64,000 nucleotides of DNA from positions 1 to 64,000 of the forward strand of contig NZ_FPBA01000001.1 in NCBI RefSeq assembly GCF_900116515.1. Reading direction: 5' to 3'. The notes beneath the pieces are model-generated. The model worked only from the letters and a program-made list of their open reading frames with translations, was not told the DNA's origin and did no database searches. Origin of the DNA: Geodermatophilus amargosae (GTDB taxonomy: Bacteria; Actinomycetota; Actinomycetes; Mycobacteriales; Geodermatophilaceae). Positions 32,723-40,679 of this stretch are shown piece after piece. Made by a program: the position numbers and the translations under genes. Within the stretch, counting starts at the first letter, position 1, and the number at the start of each line of letters is the position of its first letter.

Positions 32723-33433
32723 TCAGTCCAGGGAGCAGTCGTACGGCCCGGGCCCGGGAGGTGCCGGGGCGGTCCCAGCGAGCGCCCAGGCGAAGAGGTA
32801 CGCCAGCGCGTCGACGTCGCAGTCGGACAGGACCGGGTCGCCGAGGTCGGGCCAGCCGTACCCCATGAGGTCGGTGCTCTCCAGCAGGTTGGTGGCATGG
32901 CCCAGACCCAGGGCGTGGCCGAGCTCGTGCAGGGTCACCCAGCCCAGGTACTCGGGGTCGTAGGGGTCGATGCCCAGGCTCGGCGGGAGGTCCGAGCGGA
33001 CGATGATGTTGGGGCACCGGCCGGCGCCGCAGATCGCGTAGCCGCCGAACACGACGCCGCCCGCGGTCGGCACGTAGTGGACGAGGATGTCCACGCCGCG
33101 GCGCCCGGGCTGCGTGCCGGTCACGTCCGTGAGCGTGATCAGCCCGTCGAAGCAGTCCTCGAGCACCGCGCTCCAGGTGCCGATCGCGTCGTGGATGGCA
33201 GTCAGCTGCTCGTCGGTGGCCCGCGGGTGCGCCTGGACGGCGACGGTGAGGTCCGTGTGGTCCCACCAGTAGCGGGTCGGCCAGAAGTCGTTGAGGACCA
33301 CGAGGCCCTCGGCGTCCGACTCCGGCAGGGTGCAATCGAGGTGCGACCGTGCCGACGCGGTGGGTGCCACGACCAGCGACAGCAGGAGCACGAGCAGGGT
33401 GAGCGGCACGGCTGCGAGGTGTCGTCGGGACAT
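32723..33433 (-). CDS. Secreted matrixin-like zinc metalloprotease
   Basis: The 236-residue exported protein has a Sec signal peptide (about 1-28, ending PTASA). The zinc-binding site HELGHALGLGH (His169, Glu170, His173, His179) matches HExxHxxGxxH, and the Met-turn is DLMGYG (Met190), so it belongs to the metzincin clan, peptidase M10-like. Five or more cysteines (34, 94, 135, 140 and others) suggest disulfides. It ends in a Pro-rich linker and PYDCSLD. It is an isolated gene, probably a secreted peptidase. Confidence 0.88.
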   Translation of the reverse strand: MSRRHLAAVPLTLLVLLLSLVVAPTASARSHLDCTLPESDAEGLVVLNDFWPTRYWWDHTDLTVAVQAHPRATDEQLTAIHDAIGTWSAVLEDCFDGLITLTDVTGTQPGRRGVDILVHYVPTAGGVVFGGYAICGAGRCPNIIVRSDLPPSLGIDPYDPEYLGWVTLHELGHALGLGHATNLLESTDLMGYGWPDLGDPVLSDCDVDALAYLFAWALAGTAPAPPGPGPYDCSLD

Positions 33434-33619
33434 CGGGTCCTCCCCGGGTGGGACGTGTCCGGATCGCCGGGTGGACCGCGTTCGGACCTGGCGGCCCCTC
33501 GGTGCGACGACGATAGGTGACCCGGGTCACATCGGGGCGGTCTGTCGTCGCGCCCCTCGATCGGATGGCGGGGCACGCCGGGGACGACGGCGGGCGGCTG
33601 CGGCGGGGATCATGGCCGC

Positions 33620-34492
33620 GTGCCCGAGTTGCCCGAGGTGGAGGCGCTGGCGGCGTTCCTCCGGGAGAACGCCGTCGGCCGGGTGGTCGCGCGCGCCGAC
33701 CTGACCGCCCTGCAGGCGATCAAGACCTTCGACCCGCCGCTGTCGGCGCTGGCTGGCCTCGAGGTCACCGGCACCGCGCGGCACGGCAAGTTCCTCGACC
33801 TCGACGTCTCGGGCCTGCACCTCGTCGTCCACCTGGCCCGCGCCGGGTGGCTGCACTGGCGCACCGGCCTGCCCGCCGCCCCGCCCAAGCCGGGCAAGGG
33901 CCCGCTGGCACTGCGCGTGCACCTCGACCCCCTCGACACCGACCCGCCCGCCCCGGGCTTCGACCTCACCGAGCAGGGGACCCGCAAGAGCCTGGCCGTC
34001 TACCTGGTGCACTCGCCGTCGGAGGTGCCCGGCATCGGCCGGCTCGGCCCCGACGCGCTGGTCGTCGACCGCGAGCAGTTCGCCGCGCTGCTGGCCGGCC
34101 GGCACGGGCAGGTCAAGGGCGCGCTGACCGACCAGACGGTGCTCGCCGGCATCGGCAACGCCTACTCCGACGAGATCCTGCACACCGCGCGGCTGTCGCC
34201 GTTCAAGATGGCCGACAAGCTCACCGACGACGAGCTCGTCCGCCTCTACGACGCGATGCGGGCCACGCTCACCGACGCGCTCGACCGTCAGGTGGGGCAG
34301 AAGGCGGCGACGCTCAAGGGCGAGAAGCGGTCGGGCCTGCAGGTGCACGCCCGCACCGGCCTGCCGTGCCCGGTGTGCGGCGACACGGTGCGCGAGGTCA
34401 GCTTCGCCGACACCTCCCTGCAGTACTGCCCGACCTGCCAGACCGGCGGCAAGCCGCTGGCCGACCGGCGGATGAGCAAGCTGCTGCGCTGA
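33620..34492 (+). CDS. Fpg/Nei family DNA glycosylase
   Basis: The 290-residue base-excision-repair enzyme has the catalytic N-terminus MPELPEVEAL (Pro2, Glu3), the H2TH motif region LTDQTVLAGIGNAYSDEILH (about 169-188) and a C-terminal zinc finger with Cys250, Cys253, Cys270 and Cys273. The sequence between residues 70 and 130 differs from classical MutM. It resembles the actinobacterial Fpg/Nei paralogues, so oxidised purine versus pyrimidine preference is not predicted. The start is GTG 33620, as Pro must follow the initiator. Confidence 0.9.
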   Translation: MPELPEVEALAAFLRENAVGRVVARADLTALQAIKTFDPPLSALAGLEVTGTARHGKFLDLDVSGLHLVVHLARAGWLHWRTGLPAAPPKPGKGPLALRVHLDPLDTDPPAPGFDLTEQGTRKSLAVYLVHSPSEVPGIGRLGPDALVVDREQFAALLAGRHGQVKGALTDQTVLAGIGNAYSDEILHTARLSPFKMADKLTDDELVRLYDAMRATLTDALDRQVGQKAATLKGEKRSGLQVHARTGLPCPVCGDTVREVSFADTSLQYCPTCQTGGKPLADRRMSKLLR

Positions 34493-34551
34493 GAGCGGTC
34501 CCAGCCCGCCGAGGGGGTCCGCCGGCGCGGATGCCGTGGTACGACGGCTCC

Positions 34552-35104
34552 GTGGCCGAGCGTCCGTCCCGGTCGGTGACCCTGGAGCACGTGGCCCTGG
34601 CCGCGGGCGTCTCCCGGGCCACGGTGGCCGGGGCGGCGGCCACCGTCGCGCACCTGCTGCGCCCGGGACGCCGCCGGATCGCGATGGTCGCCGGTCCGCC
34701 GTGGCTGCCGTGCGCCGAGCGCCCCGTCGCGGCCTTCCGCGCGGCCGTCGCGGCCGGCGGGGCTGCCGGTGCGGACGGTGGCCGGGGACGTCGACGCGCG
34801 GGCGGGGGAGGCCGGTGCGGAGGAGGTCCTCACGCGCTGGCCCGACACCGACGCGATCGTGGCGAGCTGCGACGACGTCGCCCTCGGCGCCCTGGCGGTC
34901 CTGCGCCGGCACGGCCGGCAGGTCCCCGGCGACGTCGCGGTCGCCGGCTTCGACGACGTCCCCGTCACCGAGGTCACGGAGCTGACCACGGCGACGCACC
35001 CGGTGGAGCAGATCGCCGCGGCGGCGGTCCGCGCCGCCCTCGATCCCGCTCCGGTGGAGGAGACGGTCTTCCCCTCCGAGCTGGTGGTCCGCCCCAGCGC
35101 CTGA
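34552..35104 (+). pseudogene. Degraded LacI-family regulator
   Basis: The start encodes a LacI helix-turn-helix, VTLEHVALAAGVSRATV. The sequence then jumps directly to a late LacI core segment, VAHLLRPGRRRIAMVAGP, so about 120 residues of hinge and N-terminal core are missing. A frame change near 34756-34762 follows (an extra G in GGCGGGG), after which EEVLTRWPDTDAIVASCDDV and the C-terminal LacI segment VPGDVAVAGFDDVPVTEVT continue in the new frame. Both lesions make a working regulator unlikely. Confidence 0.8.
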
Positions 35105-35107
35105 CCG

Positions 35108-36322
35108 TCAGTCGGGCAGCAGGTACCCCAGCCGGGACAGCAGCCGCGTGAGCACGGCGCTGCCCACGCCGGCGTCGTCGTCGGGCTGCGGGGTGTCGGC
35201 AGCCGACCCGACGACGCTCCACCAGTCCTCCAGGGGCGGCGGTGCCAGGACGTCGACCCGCTGGCCCGGCCGCGGCACCAGGACCTCCACCCCGGAGCGC
35301 CCGGCGGCGGCCAGCAGCCGCTGCACCGGCTCGGCCCAGCGGTGGAACGCCAGGTTGAACGTGGCCCAGTGCACCGGCAGCAGCGCCCGGCCGCCGAGGT
35401 CGCCGTGCGCGCGGACCGCCTCCTCGGGGTCCATGTGGATGTGCTTCCACGCCTCGTTGTAGGCGCCGATCGGCATGAGCGTGAGGTCGAAGGGACCCAG
35501 TCGGGCACCGATGCCGGCGAACGCCGGGGTGTAGCCGGTGTCGCCGCCGAAGAAGACGCGGTGCCGGGGACCGGCCACCACCCACGAGGACCACAGCGTG
35601 GTGTCGCGGGTCAGGTAGCGCCCGGAGAAGTGCCGCGCCTCGGTGCAGGTGATCATCAGCTCGCCGACCGTCGTCGCGCCGTCCCAGTCCAGCTCGACGA
35701 CCCGCTCCTCCGGCACGCCCCAGTGGCGCAGGTGCACGCCCACACCCAGCGGGACCACGAACGGCGCATCCTGCTGCTCCACCAGCGCCCGCACGGTGGG
35801 CAGGTCGAGGTGGTCGTAGTGGTCGTGCGAGATCAGGATCGCGTCGACCCGCGGCAGCGACTCGACCGGCGCGGGGGGCTCGTGCAGCCGGGTCGGCCCG
35901 AAGACCGGCGACGGCGAGACGCGGAACCCCCACACCGGGTCGACCAGCACGCGGGCGCCGTCGACCTCGAGCAGCGCGCTGGAGTGCCCGAACCAGGTGA
36001 CGGCGAGCTCGCCGGCCTCGGCCGGGACCTCGGGGCGGACCAGCGGCACCGGACGGGCCGGGAGCCCGACGTGCCGGTCGTCGTGCCACTGCCGCAGCAG
36101 GCCGCGGCGGGCGTTGGGCGGCGGCAGCGACGGCGTCGCGAGGGTGTTGCGGAACCGCCCCTCCGACCACTGCGGCGAGCCGGCCACGGTCGGGCGGATC
36201 TCCCGCCGTCCGGCGCCGATGGCCGTGGGCAGCCCCCAGGCGGCGCGGGCGAGGAAGCCCACGGGCAGGGTGAGGGCGGCAGCGGTCAGGGCGGTGCGAC
36301 GGCGGGACGGCACGACGTCCAT
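35108..36322 (-). CDS. Metallo-beta-lactamase-fold hydrolase (NAPE-PLD/UlaG-like)
   Basis: The 404-residue protein has an N-terminal hydrophobic segment (about 10-30) that may be a signal or anchor. The MBL fold follows, with the metal motif SHDHYDHLD (His166, His168, Asp170, His171) and later ligands in GGDTGYTPAF and LPVHWATF. The WFGHSSALLEVDGARVLVDP block (about 110-129) is typical of NAPE-hydrolysing phospholipase D-like and UlaG-like enzymes. I chose the ATG at 36322. It ends 3 bases from the convergent LacI remnant. The substrate is unknown. Confidence 0.87.
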   Translation of the reverse strand: MDVVPSRRRTALTAAALTLPVGFLARAAWGLPTAIGAGRREIRPTVAGSPQWSEGRFRNTLATPSLPPPNARRGLLRQWHDDRHVGLPARPVPLVRPEVPAEAGELAVTWFGHSSALLEVDGARVLVDPVWGFRVSPSPVFGPTRLHEPPAPVESLPRVDAILISHDHYDHLDLPTVRALVEQQDAPFVVPLGVGVHLRHWGVPEERVVELDWDGATTVGELMITCTEARHFSGRYLTRDTTLWSSWVVAGPRHRVFFGGDTGYTPAFAGIGARLGPFDLTLMPIGAYNEAWKHIHMDPEEAVRAHGDLGGRALLPVHWATFNLAFHRWAEPVQRLLAAAGRSGVEVLVPRPGQRVDVLAPPPLEDWWSVVGSAADTPQPDDDAGVGSAVLTRLLSRLGYLLPD

Positions 36323-36437
36323 GCTCCCAGCCCGGCGCGGGCGGGCGCCGCGACCCGCGTCACCCACCGCGGCCTGGCACCGTCCTGTACCGGGGCGTAC
36401 GTCGCCGGGCGGTGCGCCCGGACCACGAGGAGGCGCG

Positions 36438-36611
36438 ATGTCGCAGGAGCGCGGGCCGGTCCCGAAGCCGGCCGGCGGGACCGGGCCGGACGACGAGGGC
36501 GGGGACCCGGCGTGCTGGCTGGCGCGGGTGTGCCCGGCGTGCGGCCGGCTCGCGGACGAGGACCCGACGACCCGCTGCGCCGCGTGCGGCGAGGAGCTGC
36601 CCGCCGGCTGA
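36438..36611 (+). CDS. Small zinc-ribbon protein (57 aa)
   Basis: The ATG at 36438 has a GAGGAGG site five bases upstream. The 57 residues have a disordered acidic N-terminal half. The C-terminal half is a zinc ribbon with two CxxC knuckles, VCPACG and RCAACG (cysteines near 32, 35, 47 and 50). Such small ribbons may bind nucleic acid or a partner protein; the function is unknown. It diverges from the MBL-fold gene. Confidence 0.7.
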   Translation: MSQERGPVPKPAGGTGPDDEGGDPACWLARVCPACGRLADEDPTTRCAACGEELPAG

Positions 36612-36636
36612 CGACGGTGGTGGGCGGGCCTCGGCC

Positions 36637-36680
36637 CGCGGTGCCCGTCCTCACCCCGTGCGGCGAGGACGGGCACCGCG
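36637..36680. terminator. 16-bp stem hairpin between convergent genes
   Basis: The arms 36637-36652 and 36665-36680 pair perfectly (core GGTGCCCGTCCTC) around a 12-base loop. A direct repeat, TGACGACGGTGG, flanks the hairpin on both sides (about 36609-36620 and 36684-36695). It lies between the zinc-ribbon gene and the leftward Rieske gene. The flanking direct repeats raise the option of an inserted element. Confidence 0.7.
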
Positions 36681-36706
36681 AGGTGACGACGGTGGCGGCG
36701 CGCCCC

Positions 36707-38008
36707 TCAGCCGGCCGCGGTGAAGTCGGCGAGCGCGCGGCGCAGGGCCACGCCGAGGCGGTCGGAGCGCACGTGCAGCTCGTCGCGCATCGACAGCGGC
36801 AGTCCCGTGCTGGCCAGCCGTGCCTGCAGCTCGAGGTCCTCGGCGAGCACCCGCTCCTCGACGGCCACCTCGGCGGCGACCACCTCCGGCCCGGGCAGCG
36901 GCTCGCCGGGAGGCGCCGCCAGCAGCAGGCAGGTGTAGATCCGCGTCGAGTCGGCGTCCTCGGGCTGCAGCAGGAACAGGATCGTCGTCGCCGCGCCCGT
37001 GTCGAGGGAGTCCAGCCGCAGCCGGAGCTGGAACGGCGCCCGGTAGACGTAGGTAGCCCGGCGCCGCCGACGCAGGGGCCGCTCCCCGGCGCCCGGGTCC
37101 GTCGGGTCGTCGGACCACTGCTCCTGCACGCCGGTGAACCCGCCGGGGTCCGGCGCCACGTCGTAGGCGGGCACCTCGACCTCGTCGGCCGCGCCGGACG
37201 TGGCCGCGTGCACGAACGGGGAGTGCGCGACGTCGAGGAAGGCATCGGCCAGCGGCCCGGCCGGCCCGGCCGAGCGGGCCGGCGGCAGCCAGCCGCGGAC
37301 GAAGCGCCGGTCGCCGTCCTCGGGCAGCTCCAGGGCGACGTCGCGCGGCTGCGCCGGTGCCAGCCAGAGGACGCCGAACCGCTCGCGCACGCCCCAGGCC
37401 GGCGGGTCGGCCACCAGGCCGTCGGGGCCGCGGGACAGCGACCACGTCCGGCCCAGCAGCCGTACCTGCAGCCACCCGCCGGGACGCAGCTCGCGGGAGA
37501 GGGCGACCGGGTGCCAGGCGTGCTCCAGCGACGGGTCGAGGTTGCCGAACACCGGACCCGGGGGCGGCCCGGGAGCGGGCGCCGGCTCGGGCACCGGCTC
37601 GGCCGCGGGAGCCGGCGGCGCGACGACGTCGGTGCGCTCGGGCGCCAGCCAGATCCAGCCGTGCCGCTCCTCGACGGCCCACGGCACCGGCAGGTCCGCG
37701 CGCGGCGGCGCGCTGCCGCCGGGACCGAGCGAGGGGACGTCCACGCAGCGGCCCTCGGCGTCGAACCGCCACCCGTGGTACGGGCACTGCAGCCGGCCCT
37801 GCACCACACGGGCCGCTGCCAGCGGGACCAGCCGGTGCGGGCAGCGGGCCGGGAAGGCGCTGATCTCGCCGCCGGGACGCAGCCGGACGACGACGTACGC
37901 CTGCCCTCCGGCGCCCACCGGCACCGGCGTCGTCCCGACCTCGGCGGCGCGCGCCACCGGGAACCAACCCGTCGACCGAGCGGTCGACGTCCGTGCCGTC
38001 GCGGTCAT
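36707..38008 (-). CDS. Two-module Rieske-type oxygenase-like protein
   Basis: The 433-residue protein begins with a complete Rieske [2Fe-2S] domain, Cys56-x-His58 and Cys75-xx-His78 (CPHR and CPYHGW). After a Pro-rich linker (130-152), a second Rieske-like stretch appears (AWHPVALSRELRPGGWLQVR, then LGRTWSLSRGPDG and FGVLWLAP, about 164-217) but without any Cys/His ligands. The C-terminal part has the mononuclear-iron motif DVAHSPFVH (Asp259, His262, His267), as in Rieske oxygenases. It could be a ring-hydroxylating or demethylating monooxygenase. The reductase partner is not nearby and the substrate is unknown. Confidence 0.82.
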   Translation of the reverse strand: MTATARTSTARSTGWFPVARAAEVGTTPVPVGAGGQAYVVVRLRPGGEISAFPARCPHRLVPLAAARVVQGRLQCPYHGWRFDAEGRCVDVPSLGPGGSAPPRADLPVPWAVEERHGWIWLAPERTDVVAPPAPAAEPVPEPAPAPGPPPGPVFGNLDPSLEHAWHPVALSRELRPGGWLQVRLLGRTWSLSRGPDGLVADPPAWGVRERFGVLWLAPAQPRDVALELPEDGDRRFVRGWLPPARSAGPAGPLADAFLDVAHSPFVHAATSGAADEVEVPAYDVAPDPGGFTGVQEQWSDDPTDPGAGERPLRRRRRATYVYRAPFQLRLRLDSLDTGAATTILFLLQPEDADSTRIYTCLLLAAPPGEPLPGPEVVAAEVAVEERVLAEDLELQARLASTGLPLSMRDELHVRSDRLGVALRRALADFTAAG

Positions 38009-38116
38009 GCCCCATTGCAGCGTTCCCGCGCTACCGCGGCGTTACGGCCGCCAGAAGCTCAGGTCACGGCTCGGCACCGAAAACTTCGGTGGTTTCCGAC
38101 TCAACGGTCCCCGACC

Positions 38117-38135
38117 TACAGTGAGCGCGCTCACA
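38117..38135 (+). promoter_or_regulatory. Candidate -10 box overlapping Crp-like palindrome
   Basis: A perfect 14-bp palindrome, GTGAGCGCGCTCAC (38121-38134), is flanked to give AGTGAGCGCGCTCACA. That is one mismatch from the Crp/GlxR consensus TGTGA-N6-TCACA. A TACAGT box (38117-38122) overlaps its left end, and the DUF485-ActP operon starts at 38159. The layout suggests cAMP-receptor-protein control of acetate uptake. Confidence 0.55.
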
Positions 38136-38158
38136 GCCCAGTCGACGAGGGAGACACC

Positions 38159-38557
38159 GTGACCGAACCCGCCGAACGGCGGTTGCTGACGCCGGAGGAG
38201 TACCGGCAGGCACAGGACTCGCCGGAGTTCACCGAGCTGCGCAGGCGCTTCCGGCGCTTCGCCTTCCCGATGACCGTGGCCTTCCTGGCCTGGTACCTGC
38301 TCTACGTCCTGCTCTCGACGTACGCGCCGGACTTCATGTCCACCCGGGTCTTCGGCAACGTCAACCTCGGCATCCTGCTGGGGCTGGCCCAGTTCGTGTC
38401 GACGTTCGTGATCACGCACCTGTACGTCTCGCACGCGAACCGCAGGACCGACCCGATCGCCGACGAGATGCGCGAGCGGCTCGAGAGCCACCAGTACGCC
38501 CACGGCACCGGCCAGAGCGGTCCCGACCTCGGCAAGAAGGGGGCCACGCGTGCCTGA
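38159..38557 (+). CDS. DUF485 domain membrane protein
   Basis: The 132-residue protein has two transmembrane spans (about 40-62 and 75-97) and the DUF485 pattern RRRFRRFAFPMTVAFLAWYL, with THLYVSHANR at the end of the second span. DUF485 proteins are almost always encoded with an ActP-type solute:sodium symporter and probably act as its small subunit. The GTG start has a GAGGGAG site upstream. The stop overlaps the start of the symporter gene by 8 bases. Confidence 0.92.
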   Translation: MTEPAERRLLTPEEYRQAQDSPEFTELRRRFRRFAFPMTVAFLAWYLLYVLLSTYAPDFMSTRVFGNVNLGILLGLAQFVSTFVITHLYVSHANRRTDPIADEMRERLESHQYAHGTGQSGPDLGKKGATRA

Positions 38558-40193
38558 GAACGTGCTCGCTGCCGATGCCACCATCGGCAGCCCGGCCGTC
38601 AACATCTCGATCTTCGGTGCGTTCGTGCTGGTCACCCTGGTGATCACCTTCCGGGCCAGCCGCAACAACAAGAGCGCCGCCGACTACTACGCGGCCGGCC
38701 GCAACATCAGCGGCACCCAGAACGGCCTGGCCATCGCCGGCGACTACCTGTCGGCGGCCTCGTTCCTCGGCATCGCCGGGGCGATCGCCGTCTACGGCTA
38801 CGACGGCTTCCTGTACTCGATCGGCTTCCTCGTGGCCTGGCTCGTGGCGCTGCTGCTGGTGGCCGAGCTGATGCGCAACACCGCGCGGTACACGATGGCC
38901 GACGTCCTCGCGTTCCGGATGCGGCAGGGCCCGGTGCGCACCGCGGCCGCCATCTCCACGCTCGCGGTCTCGCTGTTCTACCTGCTGGCCCAGATGGCCG
39001 GCGCCGGCGGCCTGGTCACCCTGCTGCTCGGGGTCACCGGTGAGGCCGCGCAGGCGCTCGTCGTGGTCCTGGTCGGCGCGCTGATGATCATCTACGTGCT
39101 GGTCGGCGGCATGCGCGGCACCACGTACGTGCAGATCATCAAGGCCACGCTGCTCATCGCCGGCGCGCTGGTGATGACCCTGTGGGTGCTGACCAAGTTC
39201 GGCTTCAACCTGTCCTCGCTGCTCGGTGACGCGCAGGCGCTGGCGGTCGAGGGTCGCGACGTCACCGCACCCGGTGCGCAGTACGGCGCCTCGAGCACCT
39301 CGAAGCTCGACTTCGTGTCGCTGGGCCTGGCGCTGGTGCTCGGGACGGCGGGCCTGCCGCACGTGCTCATGCGCTTCTACACGGTGCCGACGGCGAAGGA
39401 CGCCCGTCGCTCCGTGGTCTGGGCGATCTGGCTGATCGGCATCTTCTACCTGTTCAGCCTGGTCATCGGCTACGGCGCCGGTGCGCTCGTCGGCCCGGAG
39501 CGGATCCTCGGTGCACCCGGGGCGGTCAACTCCGCCGCGCCGCTGCTGGCCTTCGAGCTGGGCGGGACCATCCTGCTGGGCATCATCGCCGGCGTCGCGT
39601 TCGCGACGATCCTCGCGGTGGTGGCGGGCCTGACGATCACCGCGTCGGCGTCCTTCGCCCACGACGTCTACGCATCGGTGATCAAGAAGGGCCAGGTGTC
39701 GCCGAACGGTGAGGTGCGGGTCGCCCGCATCACCGCCGTGGTCATCGGCGCCATCTCGATCGGCCTCGGCATCCTGGCGCTGCAGGCCGGCCTGAACATC
39801 GCCTTCCTGGTGGCGCTGGCCTTCGCCGTCGCGGCGTCGGCCAACCTGCCGACCATCCTCTACACGCTGTTCTGGAAGCGGTTCACCACCCAGGGCGCGC
39901 TGTGGTCGATGTACGGCGGGCTGATCACCTGCCTGGTGCTGATCGTCTTCTCGCCGGTCGTGTCGGGTGCGCCGGTCAACCCGGCCACCGGGCTGTCCCC
40001 GTCGTTGTTCCAGGACGTGGACTTCTCCTGGTTCCCGCTGAACAACCCGGGGATCATCTCCATCCCGCTGTCGTTCTTCCTCGGCTGGCTGGGCACGATC
40101 CTGTCCAAGGAGAAGCCGGACCTCGACAAGAACGCCGAGCTCGAGGTGCGGTCGCTCACCGGGATCGGTGCGGAGAAGGCCGTCCAGCACTGA
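38550..40193 (+). CDS. actP: Cation/acetate symporter, solute:sodium symporter family
   Basis: The 547-residue integral membrane protein has 13 or so spans. It shows the SSS-family signatures AADYYAAGRNISGTQNGLAI near the first loop and GTAGLPHVLMRFYTVPTAKD in the middle. It takes up acetate and related short carboxylates with sodium or another cation. It is coupled to the upstream DUF485 gene and lies behind a Crp-like palindrome. Dispersed element copy 2 begins 2 bases after the stop. Confidence 0.93.
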   Translation: MPENVLAADATIGSPAVNISIFGAFVLVTLVITFRASRNNKSAADYYAAGRNISGTQNGLAIAGDYLSAASFLGIAGAIAVYGYDGFLYSIGFLVAWLVALLLVAELMRNTARYTMADVLAFRMRQGPVRTAAAISTLAVSLFYLLAQMAGAGGLVTLLLGVTGEAAQALVVVLVGALMIIYVLVGGMRGTTYVQIIKATLLIAGALVMTLWVLTKFGFNLSSLLGDAQALAVEGRDVTAPGAQYGASSTSKLDFVSLGLALVLGTAGLPHVLMRFYTVPTAKDARRSVVWAIWLIGIFYLFSLVIGYGAGALVGPERILGAPGAVNSAAPLLAFELGGTILLGIIAGVAFATILAVVAGLTITASASFAHDVYASVIKKGQVSPNGEVRVARITAVVIGAISIGLGILALQAGLNIAFLVALAFAVAASANLPTILYTLFWKRFTTQGALWSMYGGLITCLVLIVFSPVVSGAPVNPATGLSPSLFQDVDFSWFPLNNPGIISIPLSFFLGWLGTILSKEKPDLDKNAELEVRSLTGIGAEKAVQH

Positions 40194-40195
40194 CG

Positions 40196-40253
40196 AAGGA
40201 CCCCCTGGCCCCCACGCCCCGCTCCGCTCGGCGCGGGACCCTGCCAGAGGGCC
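40196..40253 (+). repeat. Dispersed 3' element, copy 2
   Basis: The 58 bases begin AAGGACCCCCT two bases after the actP stop and contain GCTCGGCGCGGGACCCTGC near the end. Orientation, length and distance from the stop match copy 1 after the sortase gene. No simple long hairpin is formed, so it is conserved at the sequence level rather than as a perfect stem. Confidence 0.7.
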
Positions 40254-40308
40254 GGTCAGCACGTCACCAGAGGCGCGCGTCCCCGTCGGGGGCGCGCGCC
40301 TCGCGCGT

Positions 40309-40566
40309 TCAGGCGGCCCGGACGGCGGGCGCGGCCTCGGGGAGGACGGTGTCGGGCAGGACGGCGTCGACGGTCACGACGGCGGCCGCGGTCGAGGGGA
40401 CGGTGCGGCGGGATCGGCGGACCGCCCAGCGGGTGAACAGGGCGGCGAGGACGACCAGGCCGGCCAGCGCCTCGCGGGTCGAGCCGGTGGCGGCACTGGC
40501 GACGGCGACGGCGAGCGCCGCGGCGTAGACCACCGTCACGGCGACGGCGGGGGTGGGCAGGTGCAC
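40309..40566 (-). CDS. Small hypothetical membrane protein (85 aa)
   Basis: The GTG at 40566 has a GGAGG site six bases upstream. The 85 residues include one or two hydrophobic spans (about 8-28 and 33-48), a basic patch, RWAVRRSRR, and an Ala/Val-rich tail. No family is recognised. It is the gene after manganese catalase on the same strand, 113 bases away, and could be cotranscribed. Confidence 0.55.
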   Translation of the reverse strand: MHLPTPAVAVTVVYAAALAVAVASAATGSTREALAGLVVLAALFTRWAVRRSRRTVPSTAAAVVTVDAVLPDTVLPEAAPAVRAA

Positions 40567-40679
40567 GGGGACCTCCGGGGACTGCCGGTCGTTCGGGGTG
40601 CGCCCGCCGGGCCGGCGGCCGGGCTGCGAGGGCTCGGCCACCGGCACGGCGACGGCGCGGGGAGCAGTGGGTCAGCGAC

